A stretch of 64,000 bases of DNA from Pegoplata infirma (GCA_963921195.1 OY992538.1:61060852-61124851); one strand, 5' to 3'. Counted from the stretch's first letter, positions 1 through 11,480 are shown. Program-made: numbers and translations. The notes: a model not told the origin generated them from the letters alone.

Positions 1-303
1 TGTAATGCATTATGCATTTAATTATAAATAATGAATTATTTCAAACTTTCAAATAATACATAATGTAACCTAATATAAATCATCCATGATATAATGTTTA
101 GAAATAATAAATATGAAATACATTTTTCCAATAATCATGCATTACGTAGCAAATTATTAGTAATGTATTATTTTTCACTTTAAAATAATACGTTGTGGAA
201 CAAATGTTTGGTAAGACATCCTAAAATAATGCTACAAATAAGGTATATACATTACCTGGTAATGTGTTATATAATCACTACCCATTACCAAAGTTTTGCT
301 GGG
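1..303. mobile_element. CCCAGCAAAAC MITE, right part only
   Basis: This is the terminal part of a MITE found complete at 21405-22133 and 22154-22886 and as a shorter copy at 60076-60708. It ends in AAGTTTTGCTGGG, the inverse of the CCCAGCAAAAC left end. The left part lies outside the window. Very A+T-rich, with ATAATGCATTA-type palindromes. No coding capacity. Confidence 0.8.
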
Positions 304-319
304 TACAATTGAAAATTTC

Positions 320-545
320 TAAAATACACATGGATTTTAAATAGAAATTTTGATAATAAAAAGGCAAATTTCTGATATATAAATAGAATTTTCTGAAATA
401 TAAATGGAAATTTCTGAAATATAAATGGAAGTTTCTGAAATATAATCAAAATTTTTTAAATTTATGAAATATTATTGAAAATTTTTGAAATGTAATTGAA
501 AATTTGGTTACAAATGGAAATTTTTGAAATAAAATTTTTGAAATA
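320..545. repeat. degenerate 21-bp minisatellite (TGAAATATAAATGGAAATTT)
   Basis: About ten degenerate units of TGAAATATAAATGGAAATTT and variants run head to tail up to the TA where the fold-back element at 546 is inserted. The units decay towards the right. No gene is seen here. Confidence 0.7.
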
Positions 546-2635
546 TGTGGGTTTTCTTGTCAACTGACACAACTTTTAAAACCGATCGGGATGAAATTTG
601 CACCAAAGTTAGTCCTATTGGATAGTAGTTCAAACACAATTTTTCAACGAGATCGGTCAAGGACTCTCTGAGTTAGAGGGGGTCGAAATTTGACATTTTG
701 GCAAAAGAGGTGTTTATTCTCATCCATGTTACTTTTTACCTATTGTTTTTAGGAAAATGTGTACCACATTGTTTTGATAGCTATTTCTTCAGTCTTTCGA
801 AAAAAAATTATAAAAAAAATAAAAAAAAAATGTTGATTATTTTTCTTAAAAATTCAAAACTTTTCTGACCTTTTCCTCAAATTGGGCCCTTTTTTTCTTG
901 ATTCCAAAGAAAGCTTATGTGATTACCTTTAAGAGCTATGGGGTCGCTTAGTGGGATGCGAGTGGGATATCTATGAAATTTTTTTTTTTAACTTTGGAAC
1001 ACAAACAACGGTTCTTCAATTTGCACTACTTGGCGTGGGATAGCTCACCAGTTTTCGATTTCGATCCCGGACACCCTCTAATTTTAATAGATTTGAAAAA
1101 GAAAGCATGAGCCAAAAAATAAGGGCGGTGGTGTGGTGCCATATGGCTCCTCATCCGGGTCAAAATTGCGCGTAAAGAGGTTAAAATCCTCAAAAAGCCC
1201 CACAACTGTCCTAGAACTGTCCATGGAGGGGTGCAATGTGAGACCGACCTCCATTAATTTTCTGCCCCCAATATTTTTCTTGAATATACCTAACCTCTAT
1301 TTCCACTTCCTAAGGGGGCTCCCATACAAAATGACATTTTTATAAAATTTGCTCCTACAGTTCTAACTGTCCATAGGGAGCCCCTAGAGAAGTAAAATGT
1401 ATGACCGACCACCAATATTTTTTCAACTCCAATATATTCTCAGAATATACATACCCTTTATTTTCGACTTTTAAGGGGGTCCCCACACATTTTTTTTATT
1501 TTTTTATTAGTTTTTAAAAATACATGTTTTTATAATGTATGGGAGCCCCTTAGGGAGTGGAGATAGGGTGTTATAATGTTCGAACAAAATGTTGGTAACT
1601 ATAAAATAATGGGGGTTGGTCACAATTTTTGCCTCTCTAGGTGGCACGGTAGGGGCGGTAGGAGCTGGTTTAATAAAACAAATTTATAACAAATAAAAGA
1701 AATGTATGGGGACTACCTTAAGGGTTAAAGATACATTATAGGTATGTTTGCAAAAAATGTTGGAATTAGTAAAATAATGGAGGTCGCTCATACATTTGGC
1801 CGCACTAGGGGTACTTTAGGGTAAGTTAGAATGGTAGGATCAAATTTTTTAAAAATGTTTTGTATGGGAGCCCCCTTAGGAAGTGGAAATAGGGGTAAGG
1901 TATGTTCAAGAAAAATGTTGGGGGCAGAAAATTATTGGAGGTCAGTCTCACATTGCACCCCTCCAGGGGCGTTTCTAGGGCAGTTTTGGGGCTTTTTGAG
2001 GATTTTTACCTCTTTACGCCCAAATTTGACCCCGATGAGGGGCCATATGACCCCACCCCACCGCCCTTATTTTTTGGCTCTTGCTTTCTTTTTCGAACCT
2101 ATAAAAATTAGAGGGTATCGCGGATCGAAATCTAAAACTGTTTAGCTATCCCACGCCTAATAGTGCAAATTGAAGAACCGTTTTTTATGTTCCAAAGTTA
2201 AAAAAAAATTTTTTCATAGATATCCCACTAAGCGACCCCATAGCTCTTAAAGGAAATCACCTAAGCTTTCTTTTGAATCAAAAAAAAAAAGGGCCCAATT
2301 TGAGGAAAAAGTCAAAAAAGTTTTGGATTTTTAATAAAAAAAATCCAAAAAATTTTTTTATAATTTTTTTTCGAAAGACTGAAGAAATAGCTATCTAAAC
2401 TCTCTGGGACATATTTTGCTAAAAACAATAAGTAAGAAGTTACCTGGATGAGAACCAACACCTCTTTGGCCAAAATGTCAAATTTCGACCCCCTCTAACT
2501 CAAAGAGTTCTTGAGCGATCTCGTTGAAAAATTGTGTCTGAACTACTATCCAATAGGGCTAACCTTAGTGCAAATTTCATCCCGAACGGAAGACATCGGT
2601 TTCAAAAGTTGTGTCAGTTGAGACGAAAACCCCCA
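546..2635. mobile_element. 2.1 kb fold-back element, TA target duplication
   Basis: The two halves are inverted copies of each other. The left end TGTGGGTTTTCTTGTCAACT pairs with the right end, whose complement reads TGGGGGTTTTCGTCTCAACT. Inner markers also pair, for example GGATAGTAGTTC near 620 with GAACTACTATCC near 2540. The centre is near 1590, giving arms of about 1 kb. TA flanks both ends (544-545 and 2636-2637). The arms carry many point differences and small indels, so this is an old palindrome and not an assembly mirror. The inner arms share a GGGGGCTCC(C/T) module with the fold-back at 7038-8257. Frames inside are shadows of the arms. Confidence 0.85.
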
Positions 2636-2637
2636 TA

Positions 2638-2968
2638 TGTTAAATTTTTATTAATTTGAAAAAAATCGACTTACAAATATTTTTAAAAAATGTTCTGAAA
2701 AATGTCTCTAAATAATTTCATTTTCCAGATCGACCCACGTAGCACATTTATTATTAACTCAATCTGGACGCTATCAAGCTTCTATTAAAAAATAGTTTGA
2801 TCCCGGGATCAAGTGTATAAGAAAAATGGATTTTAATATGGGCGTTTTATTTATTAATTTAATTTGAGATCTAAGATACATTTTTGATGCCACAGAAAGA
2901 CTTCAAAAACACTTCAGATGTGAACTTTGAAAAAAAAAACACAAAAGTGCTATGCCAATAAAACGAAC
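2638..2968. other. no recognised feature
   Basis: A+T-rich spacer between a fold-back element and a Harbinger-like MITE. I see no gene, RNA or clear repeat boundary. Confidence 0.5.
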
Positions 2969-2971
2969 TCA

Positions 2972-3588
2972 CAAGGGAAGTCTCCCTGGTGTCACCCTTC
3001 GATCTTCATGAAATTTGAATATGCATATGCAACATGTTGTTAAGAACGAAAATTAATTCGACACGTTTTTTTTTTTTTTAGCGACCCAAACTCATTTTTG
3101 GGGGCGTCGATTTGTATGGGGGGAAATTGACCTATTTCAGTTTCTTACGATTTACGCCTATTTAAACAAAATTAATAAAGGGATGTGTAGTATCAGATTA
3201 AAGGTATTAAAAATACCTATCTCGTGGTTCTAACAACGGGCCAAAGAAGTTAAAATTTTTCGACTTATTAACAAAAACGTCCTAAAATTTTGGTATTTTA
3301 CTCAATATTTGGAAAAGTTGTGCATGTTTGGAGACGTTCTTAGCACACGTAGATAGGTTTTCCAAAGACCTTTCATTTGGTATGTAACATGACTAGGTTT
3401 CTTTGCAATAGTATAGGAGATAAACGAAAAAAACTGAAAAATTCCTTGTCTTCCCCCCTCCGTTTTACCCCCGTAAATATGAATTTGGGCCGCTAAAAAA
3501 AATATACGTGTCCCATTATTTTTTCTGATCTATAAAATTTAACCAATTCCATAAAGATCCGCGGGTTACACTAGGGAGACTTCCCTTG
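2972..3588. mobile_element. PIF/Harbinger-like MITE (CAAGGGAAGTCTCCC), TCA duplication
   Basis: The left end CAAGGGAAGTCTCCCTGGTG and the right end (complement CAAGGGAAGTCTCCCTAGTG) are inverted repeats. TCA flanks both sides (2969-2971 and 3589-3591). Other copies lie at 19783-20377 (TCA), 28334-28931 (TAA) and 30520-31654 (left TTA), with truncated copies at 25205 and 59965. A 3-bp TNA target duplication is typical of PIF/Harbinger, hence the assignment. No open frame, so non-autonomous. Confidence 0.8.
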
Positions 3589-3591
3589 TCA

Positions 3592-3901
3592 GTTTATAAT
3601 GCAATAATAAAGTGAATCTGAAGGGGATTTAAAAGACATGTTTTGAATATTTTTAGGGGAAATAAACATCACCAAAGTTGTACAGATTGCTTCAAGTGAA
3701 GTGTTTTATGGGAGCAAGTGTGCTAAGGTTCTCCTTCAAATATAAGATGACGAATCCTGAAATGTTTTTTTCTCGAAAACTTAGCAATCACGACAAATTA
3801 AAGTTCAGAAAATGTCAAAATTTCAATTGGTTATCATAAACATATAAATATTTAACTCAATTATTTTGTTGTTATAAGTATGCATGCATTTGTGTGTATG
3901 T
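3592..3901. other. no recognised feature
   Basis: A+T-rich sequence between two mobile elements. I see no gene-like frame, RNA or repeat boundary. Confidence 0.45.
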
Positions 3902-3903
3902 TA

Positions 3904-5129
3904 GGGCGTTTCATCAAAAACTTTTTTTTGGATTTTTGCAACTCTTGAAGCGGAATATGAATTCTTATGGCCTAAAAGATTTTTGAGATTTTTTTCAGAT
4001 TTTTGGAATGTCGGGATCAACTCGCTCAAATCGATTTTATCAAAAAAATGAGGTTATGAAACATAATTTTTTTTATTTTTTGTTCTCTGGTGCCTTTTTT
4101 TAACAAAACCGGATATAATACTTCTTAATGTTGCTAGCCTCCTAAAAAAAAATATTCGCGGTCAAAATTATAAGTTTAAGGGTCACTTAGATGACCTTAA
4201 AAGTAAAAATTCAGAATTTCCCGTGTTTTAACCTCAATAATTCGAGAAATAAGCTATGTATGAACGTCATGTTGAATCCGTTAGATAGGTCTTTAAAACA
4301 CCTTTCATTTAAAACTAATCTGACTATTGTCACTTTTGTAGAAATGTTAAAAAAAATAAAAAACTGGGAAAAACTCATTTTCTCCCCCATTTTATCGAAA
4401 ATTGAACTGGTGCATTAGGTAGTTTTTTTTTGTAAAGGTAAAATAATAACTTTTAAAGGCTTTTTATAGATTTTAGTTAGTGTTTCCAAGCCGGTTAACC
4501 AAAAAACCGGTTTTTTGTAAAAAAAACCGGTTTGACAAAAACCCGGGTTTCCGGTTTGGAAACACTAATTGCAATCAAAAAAACTTCTTTTAAGTTTATT
4601 ATTTCAATTTTACAAAAAAACTACTAATGGATTCCCTTCGATTTTCTGTAAAATGGGGGGAAAAATTAGTTTATCTTAGTTTTTTAATATTTCTACTAAA
4701 GTGACAAATGTCATTTTGAATTTAAATTAAAGGTATTAAAAAGACCTATCTAACGGATTCATCATTACGTTCATATATTGCATATTTCTCAAATTATTAA
4801 GGTTGGAACACGAGAAATTCTGAATTTTTACTTTAAAGGTCATCTTAGTGACCCTTGAAGTTATTATTTTGACCGCGAATATTTTTTTTTTAGGAGGCTA
4901 GCAACATTAAGAAGTATTATATCCGGTTTTGTTAAAAAAGGCACCAGAGAACAAAAAATAAAAAAAATTATGTTTCATAACCTCATTTTTTTGATAAAAT
5001 CGATTTGAGCGAGTTGATCCCGACATTCCAAAAATCTGAAAAAAATCTCAAAAATCTTTTAGGCCATAAGAATTCATATTCCGCTTCAAGAGTTGCAAAA
5101 ATCCAAAAAAAAGTTTTGATGAAACGCCC
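3904..5129. mobile_element. 1.2 kb fold-back element, TA target duplication
   Basis: The left end GGGCGTTTCATCAAAAACTT pairs with the right end AAGTTTTGATGAAACGCCC, with TA on both sides (3902-3903 and 5130-5131). The arms pair through to the middle near 4520: the CCGGATATAATACTTCTTAA segment near 4110 recurs inverted near 4905. A smaller hairpin element occupies the centre (4479-4566). The inner arms carry a GATAGGT..ACCTTTCATTT module also present in the Harbinger-like MITEs. Confidence 0.85.
4479..4566. mobile_element. small hairpin MITE (AGTGTTTCCAAGCCGG)
   Basis: AGTGTTTCCAAGCCGGTTAA at the left and CCGGTTTGGAAACACT at the right are inverted repeats around several ACCGGTTTT copies. It sits at the symmetry centre of the fold-back element 3904-5129. 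Either it inserted there or it was the original loop. Confidence 0.6.
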
Positions 5130-5131
5130 TA

Positions 5132-5609
5132 GTGTATGTGTATGTGTATTTTTATTTTTTTTTATTTTACTAAATCAATTATCATTCTATGTATTCTATA
5201 CAATTAAAGCCAATTATTAAACTATACAACATAGAAATCTAATGTCACGTTATTAGAATTCAATGCAAGCATTTATGTATATCTTCACATTGACTCACAT
5301 TCTCTTACATAAACACGTATGTTAGACTGGGTCAAAATTTTATAAATTGCTCGGATCGAAAACATAAAATACAATTTTGAACTCAAACATGATTTTGCAA
5401 TCCTTAATTTCATAAAATGGTAGTAAAAAAAAAATTCCGTAACTGTTACATTTGGCTGCTGACAACTAAGGGTTAATGATGTCCTACACTTAAAATAATA
5501 CATTAGTAGATTTACTAATTTTTTTGCTAATGCTAGTAAGCTAACCTTTGGCAAATTTTTAGTTGAGATTAGCATGTTAGCAAAAATATCTTGTAAACTT
5601 CATTTAGGT
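5132..5609. other. no confident feature; possible small TA-MITE start near 5488
   Basis: CACTTAAAATAATAC after CCTA near 5488 and TTTTTTAGTG before TA near 5706 could be ends of a CACT-type MITE carrying the DINE fragment at 5610-5684. The ends match only weakly. Nothing else is recognised. Confidence 0.3.
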
Positions 5610-5684
5610 TTACAACCTTTTTGAAATTGTGGAGGGTATCACTACATTCGGCAAGGCCGAATTTAACTTTTTTACTTGTTTTTG
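5610..5684 (+). mobile_element. DINE-1-like element, 3' end fragment
   Basis: It contains GTGGAGGGTATCACTACATT, then the hairpin TTCGGCAAGGCCGAA, then TTTTTTACTTGTTTTT. This is the terminal block seen in all the DINE-like copies of the window. Confidence 0.75.
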
Positions 5685-5782
5685 CTAACATTACAGTTTT
5701 TTAGTGTATATAATAATATTTTAAAACTAAGTTACCATGATTTATTTGAACAAAAAAAGAATACATTACTGGTTAATTTGTA

Positions 5783-6566
5783 CACTCAAAATATATTGTA
5801 GGCAAAAACAAATGAAAAACACACTTAAAACTAGTGAATAAACAATTGAAAACCATCCCAGTAATTATTCATTAGTTTTAACAAACATCAACATTTATTT
5901 TTTACTGTTGACAAATTTTTCTAAAATAAATAACATTAAACATTAAAAAATTACGGTTTCTTCATTCTTTTTTACCAACAAATTCGAAAAATATAACCTA
6001 CGAAAACATTAAAAATTAATGATAGTTCTGTTATTTTTACCAACAAATTCCAAAAAAATAACCTACAAAAACAATAAAAATTAATGATTTCGTAGGTAAT
6101 TTTTTACAATTTTGTATTGAAATATTTTTTTTTTAATTTTTAATAAAATTTTTGGGGAATCGATCCCGCAATCAACTACATTCTGGTCAGACACTCTACC
6201 CATCGTGCCAAAGTCACTTGATACAAACATGTTTTTATATTTCTATAAATAATTTTTTGATTTTTTTTTTCTACAAAAATTTAAAAATATCAAAATACCA
6301 ACAATTTAAAAAAAAATTACTTACACAAATCATTAAAAATCAAAAGAATAATCAGTAGGTTTTACTTACAGAACAAAAATAAATGACTTTAAAATTTCAA
6401 TGTCAATGAAAGTTTTTATTTTTTAGTGCGTTATTTTAGAAACAAAGGACTGAAGTAGTGATTAATAAAAACTGAACATCAAACAAATGTTTTTTCTTTT
6501 AAAAACGACTAAACGGAAAACTTTTTAAATAAACTACAAACAGTTAATGACAAAATTTTTTGAATG
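5783..6566. mobile_element. candidate TA-MITE with CACTCAAAA / TTTTGAATG ends
   Basis: TA-CACTCAAAATATATTG at the left and CAAAATTTTTTGAATG-TA at the right suggest a TA-target MITE of 784 bp. The right end with its CTACAAACAGTTAATGAC block is the inverse of copies starting at 30468 and 48628. Inside are two direct copies of an approximately 67-bp unit (near 5970 and 6037, marked by ACCAACAAATTC) and a tRNA-like stretch. Confidence 0.55.
6150..6214 (-). ncRNA. tRNA-like segment with A- and B-box motifs
   Basis: On the minus strand TGGCACGATGGG resembles an A box, and GGATCGATTCC matches the B-box consensus GGTTCGANTCC at 10 of 11 positions, at tRNA-like spacing. A clear anticodon stem is not visible, so this is probably a tRNA-derived SINE head or a decayed tRNA and not a working tRNA. 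The 3' boundary of a SINE, if present, is unclear in the A+T-rich sequence to the left. Confidence 0.45.
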
Positions 6567-6609
6567 TACATAAATTAATACTTTACAAAACAAAAATTTT
6601 AAAAAATTA

Positions 6610-6885
6610 TTAAATACCCTTTTCCTATAGAAAAGGTCTCAGATTCTGAGACCTTTTTTCTATAGAAAAAGTCTCAGATTCAGAGACCTTTTTCCTTCTG
6701 AAAATGTCTCAGGTTATGAGACCTTTTTCCTAAAGAAAAGGTCGCAGACTCTAAGACCTTTTCCTATAGAAAAGATCTCAGATTCTGTGACCTGTTTCCT
6801 ATAGAAACCGTCTCATATTCTCTTAACTGTTTCCTATAGAAAAAGCCATAGATTGTGTGACTTGTTTCCTATAGAACTTAAAAAG
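6610..6885. repeat. short array of the CTCAGATTCTGAGA palindromic satellite
   Basis: About seven degenerate monomers of the form TCCTATAGAAAAGGTCTCAG followed by ATTCTGAGACC. Same family as the large array at 61455-63955. Monomers decay to the right. Confidence 0.8.
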
Positions 6886-7037
6886 GCCTTGAACTAAAAT
6901 AAATTCTTTTTCATTGCAGTTTAAAACTATTTCATATAAAATTTCTTAGAGTCACTCTATTACTCTTTAGCTCACATATGTTTATTACTGAGAATATTTC
7001 AATTGCATTTGTGTGTGTATTAGTACAAGTATGTATA

Positions 7038-8257
7038 TGGGGCATTCCATGTCAAATAGGACACTTTGAAACATTTTTTTTTTAGATTTTCCCAATTTGT
7101 TCGAAAACTCCTTCGTGGTAAATTTTCAGATTTTTTTGATGACCCCTTCAAAATATATCGAATTTTTAAAAATTGGGAGTTTGTTCCTTAACTCAAACTT
7201 CTTTTACTCATAACTTTTTCAATAATGCTCTAAATTTAAATTTTTTTTTTCAAACTTTTTTGTTTTTTTACGTACTTTTTAGAAAAAATCCCAAAAAATT
7301 CTTTAAAGTGCTCTAGTATGCGATTTTAAAGTTTTGAAATTTAAATCTCATTTTTAAAAATGTTTGTACTCTTCGACTTTTTTGAAATTTTTTTGTGTAA
7401 AACTTTAATTGATTCTACAAATTTGTTGCCCAGGAGGATAGTGGTATACCGATTATTACTATTTTTTAAAATTTGTTGAAAAAATTTTATAGTAATTTTT
7501 CAATCTTAAAATCATTTCTACTGCTCCAATGGTGCGTCATAGAGGGGTCGTTTCCAAGACCGACCCCTATTAATTTTTACGTCTTAACATTTCGTTGGAA
7601 CAAACTAATACCCTATCTCCAATTTCTAAGGGGGCTCCTACGCAAAACGAAATTTTTTAAAATTTTCTCCAACCGCTCTAACTGCCCTAATAGTGTCCTT
7701 AGAGCAACAAAATGTATGACCAACCCACTAAATTTTTTTAGTCCAAACCTTTTATCTGAACACACCTACCCTTTATCTTTAACTGTTAAAAAAATATTAT
7801 AGTGTAAAAATAAATGGGGGTCGGTCTTACTAATGACCCCTCTCGGACACGCCATTGGACCGGTAGAAGCTGATCAAATAAAACAAATTTACAAAAAATT
7901 GTATGGAGACCGCCATAACAACTAGAGATAGAGGCGAGGTCTGTCCAGAGAAAATGTTTGGACTAAAAAAATATTGCGAGTCTGTCATACATTTTGTTGC
8001 ACTAAGGGCATTATTAAAATTAAAAAAAATGTCGTTTTGTGGCGTAGCCCCCTTGTAAATTCGAGATAGGGTACTAGTTTGTTCCGAAGAAATGTTTAGA
8101 CGTAAAAATTAATGGGGGTCTGTCTAGGAAACGACCCCTCTATGACGCACCATTGGAGCAGTAAAATTGATTTTAAGATTGGAAAATTTCAATAAAATTT
8201 TTGGTAAAATCTAAAAAAAAAAATTTAAAAGTGTCCGATTTGACATGGAATGCCCCA
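7038..8257. mobile_element. 1.2 kb fold-back element, TA target duplication
   Basis: The left end TGGGGCATTCCATGTCAAAT pairs with the right end ATTTGACATGGAATGCCCCA. TA flanks both sides (7036-7037 and 8258-8259). Arms of about 600 bp pair throughout, e.g. GGTGCGTCATAGAGGGG near 7530 with its near-complement near 8140. A truncated relative of the left arm lies at 40350-41060 and a short one at 20535-20660. No coding capacity. Confidence 0.85.
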
Positions 8258-8259
8258 TA

Positions 8260-8590
8260 TGTATATTGGCATACATGATTTAGATGTATGTTGTGGTTTT
8301 TGCAATTGAGTTAATAGAGGTAAAATAGAAAAACATTGCCAGAGTGCTCAAATGTCAAACTCATAACAATTGCAATTAAAGAAAAAATAACTTTATAATC
8401 AAACAATCTACACCATGTCCGCCTCTTTTAACTCAAACTATAATGTTTTCATTTTAAATAAAATTTAGTGATTGACTAAATTGATAAATGCATTAAAAAA
8501 AATTTTATACATATTCGTACTGTCATATGAATATATTGAATTTTAAATTATATTTACATTCAAACAATGAAACGTTTCTTTTTTAAAATA
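8260..8590. other. no recognised feature
   Basis: A+T-rich; no gene, RNA or repeat boundary recognised. Confidence 0.4.
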
Positions 8591-8689
8591 TCTTATTTGC
8601 TCTTTCGAATTAAACAACATTTTATGTAAACAAATACATTTTTTAAACAAAAAGTCTGATAAAATTTACTTGTAGATTTTATTTTAGAT

Positions 8690-8960
8690 TCCGATATATT
8701 TTTCGTGTGAAACAATCTGAGATATTTATTTTGATCTTTTTGGTAAAAAGTTTGTAAAATTACAAAGGTATTGGTAAAAAAGTAAAAAATATGGATCTCT
8801 AAACACCCTTCTTGACACTGATGTTGCCTTGCAAGTATAGATCCTTTTGATGCTAAAATAGAGATTATTATTTCCCAAACTTTAATGGCTAACATTGAAT
8901 TAGTTGATCTAATTACACTGTGCAACAAATTTGGGTTCTTTGAGTGTATCTTGGACGGGA
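8690..8960 (+). mobile_element. remnant related to the piggyBac-like MITE interior
   Basis: The segment with CTAAACACCCTTCTTGACAC and ATAGATCCTTTTGATGCTAA matches the interior of the TTAA-flanked element at 20800-21274 (CTATAAACCCCCTTCTTGGC and ATAGATCCTTTTGTCCCTAA). Neither CCCTTTGATGACC end is present, so it is truncated. Confidence 0.6.
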
Positions 8961-8968
8961 CCAAAAAA

Positions 8969-9400
8969 AAACAAGTAGAAAAGTTAAATTCGACTTTGCC
9001 GAATCTATGAATACCCTCCACAATGCATTTTTTTAAAGCGTAGTACATTTTTTAACGTGAAAAAATTAACAATTTTGATTAGAAATATTTTATTTTGAGT
9101 AAAAAACTCTTTTTCTGTAATTTTTTTTTTTTAACGAAAAATTACTAATTTTTTTTTTTTGAGTGTAAAATTTTTTTCGAGCGAAATTTTTTTTTACAGT
9201 AAAAATATTTCTTAGTGAATGCACGTACGTATGTACACAAAATATTGTCATTTTTGTAAAAAAAACAACTAAATTTTTTTTTGTGTAAATTTTTTTTTGA
9301 GTGTAAAATTTTTTTTGAGTGTAAAATTTTTTTTTGAGTGTAAAATTTTTTTCGAGTGTAATTTTTAAGTTACCAATGCTTTTAAAACTAAACCAGTTTA
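8969..9400 (-). mobile_element. DINE-1-like element fragment, inverted
   Basis: AACAAGTAGAAAAGTTAAAT, CGACTTTGCCGAATC and GAATACCCTCCACAA mark the 3' end block on the minus strand. It is followed by the TTTTTGAGTGTAAAATTTTT tract typical of one DINE subfamily, here expanded to several copies. Confidence 0.7.
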
Positions 9401-9518
9401 AAAAGCATTGCTTTAAAATTAAACAAGTTTGAAAAGCATTGTTTAGTTACCACCAATGCACGGTGGTCAATTCCGGCCAAAAATCAATAACTTCTTTATT
9501 TCTGCATGTAAATAGCTC

Positions 9519-9756
9519 AAATTTAATATTCGAATTAAGAATAACATTTCTGATACCTTGCCCAAATGTTGGACCTACAAATACAGTGGTTGGCCAAATA
9601 ATCATGGACGTCCCAAATGTATCAAACATGTCTGCATATAAACACCAATAATTTAATATCCGAATTAAGAATAATATATCTTATCTCTTTTCAAAACGTT
9701 GGACATACAAATATAGTGGTTGGCCAACTAAGCATGGACGTGTCAAATGTATCAAA
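9519..9756 (+). repeat. direct duplication (about 131 bp) with Tc1-like end motif
   Basis: Two direct copies of about 107 bp start at 9519 and 9650 and both contain GTGGTTGGCCAA followed by ATCATGGACGT or GCATGGACGT. CAGTGGTTGGCCAAA resembles Tc1-family terminal repeats. No transposase is nearby except the fragments at 11.2-12.2 kb. Confidence 0.55.
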
Positions 9757-10130
9757 CTAATTAATGTGGGGGTTGGAACTAAAAGAAACAGCCTTAGTGT
9801 TAGCAATTTTTTTAAAAAATAGATACGCAATACTTTTTAATTCTGTTTTTTATTTGAAATATTAACAATCGTAATATATTTAAAAGTTTAAAAGACAAAG
9901 AATTGCCAGAATTTTTTAAAATTTGACCTAATTAATATTTGAATGAAAGAAGAAATTGAAGTTTTTCTATTTTTTGAGTTTACGTTAGCATATCTTCAAC
10001 AAAAATCAATTTTTTTTCCAAAAAAAAATGGTCACGTTAAGTGCTTGAAAATTTAATTATCTACAAATCAAAAAAATATATCATCAAAATCGGTTTAGTA
10101 GTTTTTTTTTCTTGGAATATATTAACCCTC
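9757..10130. other. no recognised feature
   Basis: A+T-rich; no gene, RNA or repeat boundary recognised. Confidence 0.4.
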
Positions 10131-10207
10131 TATCTTTAATTTTTAGTGGTACTTTTTGCTTTTTTTTTAAATAACCTCTTGCAACACGACTAAGGCGTGC
10201 ATCAATA

Positions 10208-10462
10208 GGGTTAAAATGTTCTACAAATATTTTCTGCATTAAGTGTTACTAGGGGGTTGTCAAAGGTAAAAAGTTCGTGGGATATAAAGAAAATGTTTAA
10301 AAATTGATAATTTTAAGTTATTATAATTTGTTAAATTATGTTTCACCAAAATACTTTACATTTTTACTTTTTAAAGCATTCTGCACTTTTCGCACGAACT
10401 TTTGGCCTTTGCCAACCCCTAGTGATATTTAATGCTGAAAATTTTTGTAGAACATTTTAACC
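10208..10462. repeat. 255-bp palindromic repeat
   Basis: GGGTTAAAATGTTCTACAAA at the left pairs with TTTGTAGAACATTTTAACC at the right. AGGGGGTTGTCAAAGGTAAA pairs with GGCCTTTGCCAACCCCT. A related single arm lies near 14460-14560. Confidence 0.7.
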
Positions 10463-11184
10463 ACATAAAGCCACGTTTTAGTGGTGTTCTATTAGAGCAA
10501 TGGTTCTCAAACGGTGCGCCGCGACTCCCTAGGGGGTCGCGGAGGCATTTTTAGAGGGTCGCGAAAAGTTTAGTAAACATCATGCTAAAATTATTAAAAT
10601 TAAAATTTCTAAAAAATAGTAAAGCATAATTTTTTGGTAATTGCGAGTTATCAAAATATACGGCTACGTAAGGATCTGCCTATTTTTAGCTTTTCAGCTT
10701 ATTTACCACCTTTTTCCTTTCGTCGTTTCACCCTTACCATAATTCAAATTATTTTTCCTTTCAAAGTCGAACAATTTAAAATCCGACATCTTTAGGGTAT
10801 GTGCCATTTGAAGCTTCATAGCTCGTAAGGGCTTCAAAATTATCTAATATGTTTAAAAAGCACAATTTTTAAATCTGAGTTTTTATATTGAGTTATAGGA
10901 AAGAAAAGAAATTATTTTTTCATGTTTGGTTAATATTTTATTGTGTTTATATATAAGCATTAAAATCATAAACATTTTAATTTTATACTTTATTTTTTAA
11001 AACAGAAAATAACGAAAAAGGAAATACTTCATAAATTTTCTAAAGAAAATAATTATATGTGCATAAAAGAAAATTCCTATATATTCTTTTTGATTTGCAA
11101 TATAATTAAGTGTTTTGTGAAAATTTGTGTTCGCCTTGTGTATTTAAACTTTTTTAAGCCCAGGAGGCATAAAACCCACCAAGG

Positions 11185-11480
11185 TTTTTAATGCACCAAT
11201 ACGCCTTGTCCCCCGTTTTGTCAGTATTTAAACTTAAAGTCCTTTAATGGTCTTGTACGGCTTTGACTTTGAAATGACCTTTGCAGAAAGGGTCCTAAAG
11301 AGGAATCTAATTGGTTGTAGGTCGGGACTAATGGCTGGCCATTTCAATACTGGTATGTTGTGCGCTTTTAGCAAGTTGTTTGTCTAACCAGTGACATGGA
11401 TTGGAGCGTTATCTTGTGAGAATTTCCAATTATCTCCATACAGTTCGTTAGAAATGTCTATTAAATGGTCCCGAACAAGT
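11185..11480 (-). pseudogene. Tc1-like transposase C-terminal fragment (left arm)
   Basis: Inverted, more decayed counterpart of the fragment at 11888-12209. On the minus strand it reads through the segment corresponding to DNAPxHVTG and on to the C-terminus, with frameshifts. It cannot encode a working transposase. It pairs with the right arm to form the palindrome. Confidence 0.6.

Noticed and set aside
546..2635. Palindromes as assembly artefacts
   Set aside because: Arms differ by many substitutions and small indels, and the outer ends have TA duplications, as expected of real, aged elements; a read-level check would still be useful.
8593..9048. 151-codon minus-strand frame
   Set aside because: It spans a piggyBac-MITE remnant and a DINE 3' end, both non-coding; no domain is seen.
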